Source: Maricaulis salignorans (GTDB lineage Bacteria; Pseudomonadota; Alphaproteobacteria; Caulobacterales; Maricaulaceae). Taken from it: a stretch of DNA of 64,000 nucleotides. The translations under genes were made by a program, and so were the position numbers. The stretch covers positions 16,051 through 80,050 of the forward strand of contig NZ_FNHG01000015.1 in NCBI RefSeq assembly GCF_900103475.1, read 5' to 3'. Position 1 is the stretch's first letter; every line of letters begins with the position of its first letter. The notes under the pieces were generated by a model, which made no database searches, was not told the DNA's origin, and saw only the letters and a list, made by a program, of their open reading frames with translations. This document shows, one piece after another, positions 35,140 through 44,770 of this stretch.

Positions 35140-37398
35140 GTGAGCGACAAGGAACAGACTGCTTCCGGCTTCAGCCGGGAAACCCTGATCGAGGCCATCA
35201 AGCTTGGCGCCGGCAGTTTCGACAAGCGCGGCATTGCCCGCGCGCTCGGTCTCAAGACCGGTGAACAGAAACACCTGCTCAAACAGGCACTCGGCGGCCT
35301 TGAAGCCGAGGGCGTGATCCGGCGCGATGACCAGCGTAATTACGCCCTGGCCGGAGAACTGCCCGCCGTGTGCGTGGTCGAAATTACCGGCCGCGATATC
35401 GATGGCGAATTGCTGGCCCAGCCGGCCCGTGCCGAAGGCAAGGTGCCGCTCATCCGGCTTGCACCCGGCCAGGGGGCCGGCGGTCGCGGCGAAGCGGCGC
35501 TCGGGGTGGGTGACAAGGCCCTGGTGCGTCTGGCTGTCGATGATGAGGGCGGCTATGAAGCGCGCCTGATCCGCAAGCTCGGGCATTCGGTTCAGAAGAT
35601 TCTCTGCGTCCTGCGCAAGCCCGCCAAGGGACCATACCGGCTGGTGCCGGTTGATCGCCGTTCGCGCCACGAGCTGGTGCCGGCCAAGGGCGAATCCGAC
35701 AAGGCCAATGATGGCGAGCTGGTGGTGTGCGAACTCGCCAAGGAACGCCGCAACGGGCTGAAGACAGCGACGATTCTCGAAGTGCTCGGCGATGTCAATT
35801 CGCCCGGCGCCGGCAGCGTGATTGCGCTGCACTCGCATGGCGTGCCGATGGGCTTCGCTGACCAGGAAATGCGCGAAGCCGAAACCATCGCCTCGGCCAA
35901 ACGGCAGGGCCGTGAAGATCTGCGCGACCTGCCCCTGCTGACTATCGATCCGGAAGACGCCAAGGACCATGACGATGCCGTCTGGGCCGCCGCCGACACC
36001 GATGCGAAGAATGAGGGCGGCTGGATCGTGATGGTCGCGATCGCCGATGTCGCCGCCTATGTGACGCCCGGCAGCGCGCTTGACCGCGGCGCCTTCAAGC
36101 GCGGCAATTCGGTCTATCTGCCCGACCGCGTCGTGCCGATGCTGCCCGAACGCCTGTCCAATGATTTGTGCTCTTTGCGCGAGGGCGAGGAACGCCCCTG
36201 CCTCGCGGTCCGCATGGTGTTTGATCGCCATGGCAACAAGAAGAGCCACAAATTCCTGCGTGGCTGGATGAAGTCCGCCGCCAAGCTCTCCTATAATGAT
36301 GCCCAGGCGGCGATAGACGGCAACGGCAATGCCAAGGCCAACGCCCTGCTCGACACGGTCCTGCGACCGCTCTGGAGCGCCTACGCCGCCCTGTGCGTGG
36401 CTCGCGCCAGACGCGAACCGCTGGAGATCGACTCGCCCGAACGGCGCGTCCAGGTCGGCGCTGACGGCAAGGTGACCGGAATTGAGCTGCGCGAGCGATT
36501 CGACGCCCACCGCCTGATCGAGGAATGCATGATCCAGGCGAATGTCTGTGCTGCGGAAACCCTGGAAGAGAGACGCGTGCCCCTGATCTACCGGGTGCAT
36601 GAAGAGCCCTCGCGCGAGAAAATCGATGCGCTGGCGGACTATCTGCCCAATGTCGGCCTGAAATGGACGCGTGGCGACAAGATCGCGACCAGCCGTTTCA
36701 ATCACCTGCTCAAACAGGCCAAGGGCGGCGAGCATTATGAGACCGTCAATGAGGTCGTTCTGCGCAGCCAGTCCCAGGCCGTCTATCACACCGTCAATCA
36801 GGGCCATTTCGGCCTGCATTTGCAACGCTATGCCCACTTCACCTCGCCGATCCGGCGCTATGCCGACCTGACCGTGCACCGGGCCTTGATCCGCGCCCTC
36901 AATCTGGGTGATGACGGGCAGAGCGATGAAGAACGCAGCCGCCTGACCTCGATCGCCGAGGAGATCACCCAGCTGGAACGGCGCGCCATGGCCGCCGAAC
37001 GCGATGCGGTTGACCGCTTTGTCGCGCTCTATCTGGCCGATCATGTCGGCGGCGAATTCCCCGGCCGTATCACCGGCGTGACGCGGTTTGGCGCCTTTGT
37101 CCGCCTCGCCGCCACCGGCGCCGACGGGCTGGTGCCGATCAGCCGTCTGGGCGAGGAGCGCTTCGTCCATGATGATCGCGCCCACGCCCTGATCGGCGAG
37201 CAGACGGGCGGACGCTACCGTCTCGGTATGATCGTCTCAGTGCGGATCGAGGAAGCCACGCCGATTACCGGTGGCCTGCTGCTGGACATGGTCACCGAGG
37301 CCGAGCCCGGCCCGCGGCCCAAGCGTGGCACTGGCCGCAGCGCTCCGGCCGCCGGTCGCACCGGCGGACGGCCCTGGAAAAAGGGCAAACGGCGGTGA
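35140..37398 (+). CDS. rnr: ribonuclease R
   Basis: A 752-residue 3'-5' exoribonuclease that degrades structured RNA. It has an N-terminal winged helix (about 10-70), cold-shock-like domains, the RNB catalytic domain with IDPEDAKDHDDAVWAAAD (the Asp cluster that binds magnesium) and HFTSPIRRYADLTVHRAL, and a C-terminal S1 domain (GRITGVTRFGAFVRLAATG) with a basic tail. The start is GTG at 35140, 5 bases after topA. The stop overlaps the next gene by GTGA, so topA-rnr-nudix is one operon, as often seen in alphaproteobacteria. Confidence 0.95.
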   Translation: MSDKEQTASGFSRETLIEAIKLGAGSFDKRGIARALGLKTGEQKHLLKQALGGLEAEGVIRRDDQRNYALAGELPAVCVVEITGRDIDGELLAQPARAEGKVPLIRLAPGQGAGGRGEAALGVGDKALVRLAVDDEGGYEARLIRKLGHSVQKILCVLRKPAKGPYRLVPVDRRSRHELVPAKGESDKANDGELVVCELAKERRNGLKTATILEVLGDVNSPGAGSVIALHSHGVPMGFADQEMREAETIASAKRQGREDLRDLPLLTIDPEDAKDHDDAVWAAADTDAKNEGGWIVMVAIADVAAYVTPGSALDRGAFKRGNSVYLPDRVVPMLPERLSNDLCSLREGEERPCLAVRMVFDRHGNKKSHKFLRGWMKSAAKLSYNDAQAAIDGNGNAKANALLDTVLRPLWSAYAALCVARARREPLEIDSPERRVQVGADGKVTGIELRERFDAHRLIEECMIQANVCAAETLEERRVPLIYRVHEEPSREKIDALADYLPNVGLKWTRGDKIATSRFNHLLKQAKGGEHYETVNEVVLRSQSQAVYHTVNQGHFGLHLQRYAHFTSPIRRYADLTVHRALIRALNLGDDGQSDEERSRLTSIAEEITQLERRAMAAERDAVDRFVALYLADHVGGEFPGRITGVTRFGAFVRLAATGADGLVPISRLGEERFVHDDRAHALIGEQTGGRYRLGMIVSVRIEEATPITGGLLLDMVTEAEPGPRPKRGTGRSAPAAGRTGGRPWKKGKRR

Positions 37399-38075
37399 GT
37401 GACGAGACCCGCAAACCGGCCACCAAGGCGCTGCGCCCTCGTCTGGCCGCCTCGCTGATCCTGACCCGCGGCAGCCGGCAGACGACCGAAGTCCTTATGG
37501 GACGGCGTTCGGCGCGCCATGTCTTCATGCCGAACAAATACGTGTTTCCGGGCGGACGCGTCGACCGCGCGGATCTGACGGCACCGCTGGCGCAGGATCT
37601 GCCCTCCGACATTCTGGCCGTGATGAGCCGGGTCCTGCCGGAACGCCGCGCGCGCGCTGCAGCGATCGCGGCGGTGCGCGAAACGGCTGAGGAAACAGGC
37701 CTTCTGATCGGCCGGCAAGGATCATTCCGCTCGCGCCACGGCAATTGGGCGCCATTCCGGGCCGCGGGCGTGGTGCCGGATCTGTCGGCCTTGCGCCTGA
37801 TCACCCGGGCGGTAACGCCGCCGGGCCGGTCACGGCGTTTCGACACCTGGTTTTTTACCGCGAATGCCGACGCGCTGTGCGATGACCGGGCACCGGAGCC
37901 GAGTTCCGAGCTTGAGGATGTGCAATGGGTGCCGCTGGACCAGGCCCGCACACTCGACCTGCCCATGGTGACGCATTTCGTGCTCGATGAGCTGGGCCGC
38001 GTCCTGCCGCCCTCACCTCAGCCAACCCGCTGGATTCGTGACGTTCGCGGCAAAATGGCGATCGAGACTCTGTGA
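37395..38075 (+). CDS. NUDIX hydrolase
   Basis: A 226-residue NUDIX-fold enzyme. The Nudix signature is split: GGRVD at about residue 53 and AVRETAEETGLLIG at about 93-106, with a ~35-residue insert between them. RETAEETG keeps the metal-binding glutamates. Insert-bearing relatives act on CoA or nucleotide diphosphates, but the substrate here is not known. GTG start overlapping the rnr stop (GTGA). No signal peptide. Confidence 0.88.
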   Translation: MSDETRKPATKALRPRLAASLILTRGSRQTTEVLMGRRSARHVFMPNKYVFPGGRVDRADLTAPLAQDLPSDILAVMSRVLPERRARAAAIAAVRETAEETGLLIGRQGSFRSRHGNWAPFRAAGVVPDLSALRLITRAVTPPGRSRRFDTWFFTANADALCDDRAPEPSSELEDVQWVPLDQARTLDLPMVTHFVLDELGRVLPPSPQPTRWIRDVRGKMAIETL

Positions 38076-38132
38076 CCGGCCCAGGTGCAGAAATCCACTG
38101 ACGCACGATCCGGGCCTGCCTATAGCTGAGCC

Positions 38133-39311
38133 ATGATTACGCTTCTCAACGCCCCGCAATACGCCAATAATCGCGCCCTGTTCGCCGCCATCAGTTGTGC
38201 GGCGGTGTGCGGTATCATATTTGGCCTGTCCATCCCGTTGATTTCATTGCGGCTGGAATTCATGACCGGCTCCGGTCTGGTGGTTGGATTGAATGGCGCT
38301 GCGCTCGCCATATCAACCCTGGTGATGGCGCCTCTCGTGCCCCGACTGATGGCGATGGCGCCGGCGCGGACGCTCCTGATCGGCTCGCTCGTCCTGTCGG
38401 CCGCCGTTTTCCTGTTATTCCCGATCCTGCCCTCCGTGGTTCCCTGGTTCATCCTTCGCTTTGTCGTTGGATGCTTCATCACGGTCGTCTTTGTCGTCTC
38501 CGAAACCTGGATCAACCAGATCGTGACACCGGAACGCCGGGCCTTCATGCTCGGCGTTTACGGCACCGCGTTAGCCGGCGGTTTCGGTATTGGTGGCTTG
38601 CTGTTCGCCGTCTTCAGCACGGCTGAAGTCTTGCCGTTCTATCTTGCCAGCGGGATATTCCTGCTCGGCATCATCCCCGTCGCCCTGCTCAATGGCCCTC
38701 AGGCCACCGCCCCGGCGCATGAAGACTCTTCAATGAGGGCGATCCTCGCCGCGGCCGGATCGGCGCCTGCGGCCATTCTGGCGGGCCTCGCCTTCGGCGC
38801 GATCGAAACCCTGACCTTCTCCATGCTGCCGGTCTATGCCGAGCGCATCGCGATCGATCATACCTCGATCGGGGTGATGGTGTTTGCGGTCGCGATGGGC
38901 GTCCTGGTATTCCAGATTCCGCTGGGCTGGATCGCTGACCGCACCGGGCGCCGCAACACCCTGCTGGGAGTAGCCCTGGTGGCCACGCTCGGGCCACTGC
39001 TTGTCTGGGTCGCCGGAACGCGGATCGGCTTGCTCGTGCCGATCCTCTTCATCCAGTCGGGCGTCGCCAGCGGACTCTATTCCGTGGGCCTGTCCCTGCT
39101 CGGAGAACGTTTTACCGGTGGACGCATCGCAGCGGCCAATGCGGCGTTCATTTTCGCCTATGGGCTGGGGTCTCTGCTGTCGCCACCGGCTGCCGGCCTG
39201 GCGATGGACGGCTTTGGCCCGGCCGGCCTGGTGGTCGTTCTGGCAGCGAGCGCGGGCGCGTATCTGCTCTTCCTCGCCGTGACACACCTGAAAGCGGCGC
39301 GCCGCAGTTGA
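38133..39311 (+). CDS. MFS transporter, YcaD-like
   Basis: A 392-residue major facilitator with 12 predicted helices. The first-loop signature is weak (MAPLVPRLMAMAPART). The second-half motif LGWIADRTGRRNTLLG matches the canonical GXXXDRXGRR loop. Overall resemblance is to the YcaD/UMF family of uncharacterised drug or metabolite permeases. The substrate is unknown. It follows nudix after a 57-base gap. A strong promoter for rpmG begins inside its stop codon region. Confidence 0.85.
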   Translation: MITLLNAPQYANNRALFAAISCAAVCGIIFGLSIPLISLRLEFMTGSGLVVGLNGAALAISTLVMAPLVPRLMAMAPARTLLIGSLVLSAAVFLLFPILPSVVPWFILRFVVGCFITVVFVVSETWINQIVTPERRAFMLGVYGTALAGGFGIGGLLFAVFSTAEVLPFYLASGIFLLGIIPVALLNGPQATAPAHEDSSMRAILAAAGSAPAAILAGLAFGAIETLTFSMLPVYAERIAIDHTSIGVMVFAVAMGVLVFQIPLGWIADRTGRRNTLLGVALVATLGPLLVWVAGTRIGLLVPILFIQSGVASGLYSVGLSLLGERFTGGRIAAANAAFIFAYGLGSLLSPPAAGLAMDGFGPAGLVVVLAASAGAYLLFLAVTHLKAARRS

Positions 39312-39336
39312 CACCTGCTGCGCCTTGCGTATGTTC
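39309..39336 (+). promoter_or_regulatory. candidate promoter for rpmG
   Basis: TTGACA (39309-39314), a 16-base spacer and TATGTT (39331-39336) lie about 58 bases before the rpmG ATG. The -35 is a perfect consensus and overlaps the stop codon of the MFS gene. Confidence 0.65.
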
Positions 39337-39394
39337 GCGCGCTCTCGCGACGGCATGGGGCCGAGCGCGCGCGCAGCATCAGGACGACTGAGCC

Positions 39395-39562
39395 ATGGCG
39401 AAACCTACTACCATCAAGATCCGCCTGAACTCCACGGCTGGCACGGGTTATTTCTACGTGACCAAGAAGAATGCGCGCACCATGACCGAAAAGCTCGTGC
39501 TCAAAAAGTACGACCCGGTCGCCCGCAAGCACGTCGAATTCAAAGAAGGCAAAATCAAGTAA
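39395..39562 (+). CDS. rpmG: 50S ribosomal protein L33
   Basis: A 55-residue ribosomal protein: [20 protein letters not shown] followed by [20 protein letters not shown] and a basic C-terminus. It has no cysteines, so it is the zinc-independent form. AGGACGA lies before the ATG. The gene lies next to pleD-divK as in Caulobacter, but is convergent with them here. A small hairpin (AGACGG-TTTT-CCGTCT) begins at the last base of the stop codon. Confidence 0.96.
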   Translation: MAKPTTIKIRLNSTAGTGYFYVTKKNARTMTEKLVLKKYDPVARKHVEFKEGKIK

Positions 39563-39673
39563 GACGGTTTTCCGTCTGACTTGCCAAGCGTAGATCAGGC
39601 TGCAGCACACGCTGCGGCCTTCTACGTGTTTTGGCTATCAGGAAAGAGCTGGGTCAGCTCTGACCAACCCCGG

Positions 39674-41038
39674 TCAGGCCGCAGCGCTATGCGCTGCCTC
39701 GACGCGATTGCGCCCTTCATCCTTGGCGAGATAGAGCGCTTCATCGGCCCGGCGCAGCAGCGATTCGGCGCTCTCACCATCCTCGGCCTGGGCACAGCCA
39801 ATACTGACCGTGACACAGGCTGAACGTCCATCGCCGAGATCAAAGGGTTCCGATGCAATGGACGCCCGCAGGCGCTCCGATGCGCCCCGGGCCTCGGCCA
39901 GCCCGGCTCCCGGCATAACAATCACGAATTCCTCGCCGCCATAACGGGCCGCCAGATCGAGCGCCCGCAAGTCGCGTTGCACCCGTTCGGCAAAGCCGCG
40001 CAGCACGTAATCGCCGCCTTCATGGCCATACCGGTCATTGATACTCTTGAAGTGATCAATATCGGCGATCAGCAGGGAGACCGGCGCCCCGCCATTATTG
40101 GAGCTCTCCATCGCCTGATGCAGGCGGGAGGCGATATAGCGGCGATTATGCAGCCCGGTCAGCGGATCGGTGATCGCCATTTCCAGGCTCTCATCGAGCT
40201 GGGTGCGCAATCGATCCGCATAGCGCTTGCGCCGCAACTGGGTGCTCACGCGTGCCATCATCTCGCCGGCATCAACCGGGCGATGGATAATATCGTTCAC
40301 GCCCAGGTCGAGGGCACGTACGGCGCTCGGCGTATCGCCGGGATTGATCACGGCCAGAATCGGCAATTGACGCGTCGCGGCATCGGCGCGGATGCGGGCG
40401 CAAAGACGCAGTCCGTCAAATCCGGGACTGGTCAGATCAACGATCAGGAGATCGGCATTGCTCCGCGCCGCCTCGAGCCCCGTCACCGGGTCGGTCTCGA
40501 CCTGGGTACGAACCTGGGCCGGCATGGCGGCGGCATAGCGCGTCGCGGCCCGCGGATCGCCGCTGATCACCACAGCCCGGGCAACGGAGTCCAGATCGCC
40601 AATCGGCTCGGACATGACATAGCTCAGCGCATCGCTTGATTCGCGGTGACGCAATTCGTCGAGCACGGTCTTGAGACGCAGCAGCGAGCGGACGCGGGCG
40701 AACAGGGTGACATCATCAATCGGCTTGGTGAGAAAATCATCGGCGCCCGATTCCAGGCCCCGGATACGGTCTTCGCGCTGATCGAGCGCGGTCACCATCA
40801 CAACAGGGATATGCCGGGTACGCGGCTCGTCCTTCAGAAGCCGGCAGGTCTCATAGCCATCCATGCCGGGCATCATGACGTCGAGCAGAATCAGATCGGG
40901 TTGTTCAAGCTTGGCCGCTTCGATGGCAGCAAATCCGTCAACGGCCGTACAGACGTCGAAATACTCGGCCTGCAGCTTGGCCTCAAGCAGCCGGACATTG
41001 GCCGGCTGGTCATCAACAACCAGGATTCGCGCGCTCAT
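39674..41038 (-). CDS. pleD: PleD, response regulator diguanylate cyclase
   Basis: A 454-residue c-di-GMP synthase controlling the swarmer-to-stalked change. It has receiver 1 with phospho-acceptor D53 (LILLDVMMPGMDG), a degenerate second receiver (about 155-270) and a GGDEF domain with active site GGEEF (367-371). The inhibitory I-site RXXD is RALD (358-361), at the same offset as in Caulobacter PleD, so product feedback is expected. It starts 11 bases after divK on the same strand. Confidence 0.96.
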   Translation of the reverse strand: MSARILVVDDQPANVRLLEAKLQAEYFDVCTAVDGFAAIEAAKLEQPDLILLDVMMPGMDGYETCRLLKDEPRTRHIPVVMVTALDQREDRIRGLESGADDFLTKPIDDVTLFARVRSLLRLKTVLDELRHRESSDALSYVMSEPIGDLDSVARAVVISGDPRAATRYAAAMPAQVRTQVETDPVTGLEAARSNADLLIVDLTSPGFDGLRLCARIRADAATRQLPILAVINPGDTPSAVRALDLGVNDIIHRPVDAGEMMARVSTQLRRKRYADRLRTQLDESLEMAITDPLTGLHNRRYIASRLHQAMESSNNGGAPVSLLIADIDHFKSINDRYGHEGGDYVLRGFAERVQRDLRALDLAARYGGEEFVIVMPGAGLAEARGASERLRASIASEPFDLGDGRSACVTVSIGCAQAEDGESAESLLRRADEALYLAKDEGRNRVEAAHSAAA

Positions 41039-41049
41039 CGCATCGACCC

Positions 41050-41415
41050 CTAATCGAGAAAGTGTCGGACGGTTTCGATGAAAGTGGTGACCGTAATCGG
41101 CTTCGAGAGATAGGCCTCGCAGCCCCCCTGACGAATCCGCTCCTCATCCCCCTTCATCGCGAACGCGGTCACTGCCACAATCGGGATCGAGCACAAGGTC
41201 TCGTCATCCTTCAGCCATTTGGTCACTTCAAGGCCGGACACTTCCGGCAATTGAATATCCATCAGGATGAGATCGGGCAGATGTTCACGGGCCATTTCCA
41301 TGGCCTTGAAGCCGTCCTTGGTCTGCAAGGTCTCATAGCCATGAGCCTCGAGCAGATCGTTGAACAGCTTCATGTTCAGCTCGTTGTCTTCGACAATCAG
41401 GACCTTTTTGGGCAT
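41050..41415 (-). CDS. divK: DivK, single-domain cell-cycle response regulator
   Basis: A 121-residue receiver domain: [20 protein letters not shown], phospho-acceptor D53 ([13 protein letters not shown]), Thr in [15 protein letters not shown] and Lys in YLSKPI. The sequence is very close to Caulobacter DivK as I recall it. DivK-P tunes the DivJ/PleC/DivL-CckA circuit and so CtrA. An in-frame ATG four codons earlier (41427) is possible, but family N-termini favour 41415. A GAGTC (GANTC, CcrM-type) site lies about 100 bases upstream. Confidence 0.96.
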   Translation of the reverse strand: MPKKVLIVEDNELNMKLFNDLLEAHGYETLQTKDGFKAMEMAREHLPDLILMDIQLPEVSGLEVTKWLKDDETLCSIPIVAVTAFAMKGDEERIRQGGCEAYLSKPITVTTFIETVRHFLD

Positions 41416-41606
41416 GACCTGCAGCATGTCGATGACGCGCTTCCCGTTGTTTGAGCGCTTGTACCGCGCCTGTTGAACCCCATCCGCACTAAACCCGATC
41501 TTCCTTAACCAACAATGAGTCAGCCGCCACTTTCATCGCCAAAAGGAACAAGATAAGAACAAATATCGGCATGGGTAGTATATCGGCACCGGAAAGCGGC
41601 GAAAGC

Positions 41607-42512
41607 ATGATTCGAATCGGCATCGATCTGGGCGGCACGAAAATCGAGGCCATCGCGATGGACCCGGCCGGCGCCATCATTGATCGCCGCCGCATCCCGG
41701 CCCCGCAAACCTATCGCGGCTGCCTCGAGGCGATAACCGGTCTGGTGGCGGCAATCGAGCGCGCGCATGGCGGCGGCTGCCGCATCGGCATCGGTCATCC
41801 CGGCTCGATCAGCCCGGCCACGGGCCTGATGCGTAATGCCAATTCGACCTGGCTCAATGGCGAGCCCTTTGCCGGCGACGTCGAGACAGCACTCAACCGG
41901 CCGGTGCGTCTGGCCAATGATGCCGATTGCTTCACCCTCTCGGAAGCCGTCGATGGCGCGGGCGAAGGCGCGGGCATCGTGTTCGGAATCATCCTCGGGA
42001 CCGGGGTTGGCGGCGGCATCGCCATCGACGGAAAATTATTGCGCGGCGCTCAGGGGATTGCCGGCGAATGGGGCCACAACCCCCTGCCCTGGCCAAACGA
42101 ATCAGATCAGCCGTCGGCGGCCTGCTGGTGCGGCCAGTCGAACTGCCATGAAACCTGGCTGTCCGGGCCGGGCATGGCGCGCGATCATGCCAGCCGCAAT
42201 GGCGGCGATCTGGATGCGGCTGAGATATTCGCCGCTGCCGGGACGGGCGACACCGCCGCCCGGCACAGCGTCGCGCTGCATAGCGACCGGCTCGCCCGCG
42301 GCATTGCCAGCGTGCTCAATATTCTTGATGCCGATGTGGTCGTACTCGGCGGCGGTGTCTCCAACGCGCCAGGCCTGGCGCAGCGGGCAGCGGCCGGGCT
42401 GCCGGCCTATCTGTTCTCCGACACCATACGCACCCGAATCGTAACGCACCGCCATGGCGACAGCTCCGGCGTGCGCGGAGCGGCCTGGCTATGGCCAGCT
42501 GAGGCTCCATGA
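41607..42512 (+). CDS. ROK-family sugar kinase (fructokinase-like)
   Basis: A 301-residue ROK kinase. The N-terminal phosphate loop is IGIDLGGTKIEAIAMD, and GTGVGGGIAIDG is the second ATP motif. EWGHN holds the catalytic region, and CWCGQSNCHETWLSGPG is the ROK zinc site (C-X-CG...C-X-E). Relatives phosphorylate fructose or N-acetylated sugars; the precise sugar is unknown. ATG 41607 is chosen because the protein begins cleanly at MIRIGIDLGG. Its stop overlaps the dinB start by ATGA. Confidence 0.9.
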   Translation: MIRIGIDLGGTKIEAIAMDPAGAIIDRRRIPAPQTYRGCLEAITGLVAAIERAHGGGCRIGIGHPGSISPATGLMRNANSTWLNGEPFAGDVETALNRPVRLANDADCFTLSEAVDGAGEGAGIVFGIILGTGVGGGIAIDGKLLRGAQGIAGEWGHNPLPWPNESDQPSAACWCGQSNCHETWLSGPGMARDHASRNGGDLDAAEIFAAAGTGDTAARHSVALHSDRLARGIASVLNILDADVVVLGGGVSNAPGLAQRAAAGLPAYLFSDTIRTRIVTHRHGDSSGVRGAAWLWPAEAP

Positions 42513-43831
42513 CCCATTCGGGCTATTGCCGCGTCTGTCTGACATCGCTGGCCAAGCCGGTCGATGCCTGCCCGGCCTGCGGCTCACACCGGCATTTGTT
42601 TCACCCCGAACTGGGCACGCTCTCGATTGCGCATATCGATTGCGATGCCTTCTACGCGGCCGTCGAAAAACGGGACAATCCCGAACTGGCCGACAAACCC
42701 GTCATTATCGGCGGTCGCCAGCGCGGCGTAGTCTCGACCTGCTGCTATGTCGCGCGGATGTATGGCGTGCATTCGGCGATGCCGATGTTCAAGGCGCTCA
42801 AGGCCTGTCCTGACGCTGTGGTCATCGGCGGCGACCACGCCAAATACGCCCGCGAGGGCGGGCGCATCCGCGAGATGATGCGCGATGTGACGCCCTTGGT
42901 GGAACCGCTCTCGATCGACGAGGCCTTTCTCGACCTGACCGGCACGACACGCCTGCATGGTGCCCCGCCCGCCCTCACCCTGCTCAGACTGCAACGCCGG
43001 ATCCAGAGCGAGGTCGGGATCACGGTCTCGGTCGGCCTGTCCTTCAACAAATTCCTCGCCAAGACCGCCTCCGATCTCGACAAGCCCGATGGTTTCGCGG
43101 TGATCGGCAGGGCCGAAGCGATGGATTTTCTCGGCCCCCGGCCGGTGCGATCCATCTATGGCGTCGGCCCCGCCTTCGCCGCCAAGCTGGAACGCGACGG
43201 GCTGCGCACGCTCAATGATATCCGCCGCCAGAGCGACAGGGACATGGCCAAACGCTATGGCGATTTCGGCTATCGACTGGCGCGGCTGGCGCGCGGCGAG
43301 GATCACCGCCGGGTCGAACCGGAAAGCGAACGCAAGAGTGTCTCGTCGGAGACGACCTTCAACGCCGATCACAGTGCGCTGAAATCACTGGAAGACCAGC
43401 TCTGGCGTCAATGCGTGAAAGTCGCCGACCAGATGAAGGCCAAGGGAATCTCCGGCTCGGTGGTGACGTTGAAACTGAAGACGGCTGATTTTCGCAGCCG
43501 CACCCGCCGTCGCACGCTGAACGAACCGAGCCAGCTGGCCGATACGCTGTTCAAGGTCGGCCGCGAATTGCTCGCGCCGGAGGTTGATGGCACGCGCTTT
43601 CGCCTGATCGGGATCGGGTTCTCCAGCCTTCAGGACGCCGTCGGCGACAGCGGCGACCTGCTCGACCCGAATGCGATCCGCCGCGCCACGGCCGAACGCG
43701 CCATGGACAAGGCGCGGGCCAAATTTGGCGGTGATGCGGTGGTCAAGGGACGGGCGTTGAAGCCGCGTCCGAAACAGACCCCCGACCGGGCCCCGAACCC
43801 GCCCCGTGTGAAACCTGGTCAAACCAGCTGA
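42509..43831 (+). CDS. dinB: DNA polymerase IV (Y-family) with N-terminal zinc-ribbon-like segment
   Basis: A 440-residue translesion polymerase. Before the polymerase core there is a ~35-residue extension with CRVC (7-10) and CPAC (21-24), a likely zinc ribbon that is common in alphaproteobacterial DinB. The core has IAHIDCDAFYAAVEKRDNP (metal Asp44), the steric and palm motif LSIDEAFLDLTGT, SVGLSFNKFLAKTASDLDKP and a little-finger domain. The last 89 bases overlap the convergent hydrolase gene. It starts within the kinase stop (ATGA). Confidence 0.95.
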   Translation: MTHSGYCRVCLTSLAKPVDACPACGSHRHLFHPELGTLSIAHIDCDAFYAAVEKRDNPELADKPVIIGGRQRGVVSTCCYVARMYGVHSAMPMFKALKACPDAVVIGGDHAKYAREGGRIREMMRDVTPLVEPLSIDEAFLDLTGTTRLHGAPPALTLLRLQRRIQSEVGITVSVGLSFNKFLAKTASDLDKPDGFAVIGRAEAMDFLGPRPVRSIYGVGPAFAAKLERDGLRTLNDIRRQSDRDMAKRYGDFGYRLARLARGEDHRRVEPESERKSVSSETTFNADHSALKSLEDQLWRQCVKVADQMKAKGISGSVVTLKLKTADFRSRTRRRTLNEPSQLADTLFKVGRELLAPEVDGTRFRLIGIGFSSLQDAVGDSGDLLDPNAIRRATAERAMDKARAKFGGDAVVKGRALKPRPKQTPDRAPNPPRVKPGQTS

Positions 43832-44669
43832 AGGGCATCGGCCAGAAGCCCTGCGCCGCCTGTTTGAAGGCGCCGAAATGACCCACCCCCGGGGCGCCAA
43901 TCTCACCCGGCTCCAAACGCAGCAATTGCGTCTCGGCGGCGGTGTAGATTGCCAGCAAATCCAGCGCCGCGCGGCGGCTGGCCAGGGTGTCATCGGTAAA
44001 GGTCCAGTCGCAGATCGGCGCCGTGATGCGGTCAAAGCAATGCGGGCCAAGCGCGCCGAGTTCATCGCCGAAATAACCCGGCTTGAAGGCCCAGCGGCGC
44101 CATTGTTCAAACACGCCGCGCGGCAGCGCCGTGCCGCCCCATCCACCGCCGGACGGAATATGCCCCGTCAACGCCAGGCAGGCCGGTCCGTAGAGGAGCC
44201 AGAAAAAGAGCGCCGTCGGCTTGTAGCCGGGCTCATGGGCGCCCCAATAGCCGGTCCCGCAACTGACCAGGGCGTGCGCGGCCGGCTTGAGGCCGTTATC
44301 GGCGAAGCCGGGCAAATGGCCACCCACCGAATGGCCCAGCGTGTAGAGCGGTGCCTCCGGTGCCAGCGCCTGCGCGCGGTCGAGAGCGGCCGCGAAATCG
44401 AGCCGGCCCCAATCGACAATATCGGCCTGAAACCCCTTCATCTGGCGCGGCGCCGACGCACCGATCCCGCGATAATCATACAGCAGGCAGGCATAGCCCA
44501 TCGCTGCGCCCTGACGCGCCAGGCGGCGGTAGAGTTCCTTGGGGAAGCCGGTCCCCGAGGAGACCAGCACCGCGGCCTTCGGGGCGTCCGGCGCGATGAT
44601 GAGACCCGACAGCTCATAGCCGTCGCGCGCGTCAAACCGGATCTCTGATTCGTGGATGATTGCTGTCAT
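43743..44669 (-). CDS. alpha/beta hydrolase (COG4757-like)
   Basis: A 308-residue soluble alpha/beta hydrolase. The nucleophile elbow is LGHSVGGH with Ser114, the oxyanion region SSGTGFPKELYRRL and YDYRGIGAS. The late segment GVGHFGAF supplies the base His. The substrate is unknown. ATG 44669 gives MTAIIHESEIRFDARDG; an earlier start at 44696 lacks support. The last ~29 codons, including a low-complexity GSGPGRGS tail, lie antisense within dinB. The tail is probably a read-through extension past the fold (inference). Confidence 0.85.
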   Translation of the reverse strand: MTAIIHESEIRFDARDGYELSGLIIAPDAPKAAVLVSSGTGFPKELYRRLARQGAAMGYACLLYDYRGIGASAPRQMKGFQADIVDWGRLDFAAALDRAQALAPEAPLYTLGHSVGGHLPGFADNGLKPAAHALVSCGTGYWGAHEPGYKPTALFFWLLYGPACLALTGHIPSGGGWGGTALPRGVFEQWRRWAFKPGYFGDELGALGPHCFDRITAPICDWTFTDDTLASRRAALDLLAIYTAAETQLLRLEPGEIGAPGVGHFGAFKQAAQGFWPMPFSWFDQVSHGAGSGPGRGSVSDAASTPVP

Positions 44670-44770
44670 GACGACACCATGCCCGATGACGCGCACGTCA
44701 AGTCAAGACAAGCTGATTGCATGACGCCGATACGCCGCTAATCTTGGCGCAACAACAGATTGGAGTTCTC

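Noticed and set aside
35131..37185. A 684-codon minus-strand open frame
   Set aside because: It is a shadow of rnr, with His/Gly/Asp-rich composition typical of antisense frames.
41428..41606. CtrA site (TTAA-N7-TTAA) upstream of divK
   Set aside because: Only a single TTAA half-site is present; the second half is missing at the right spacing.
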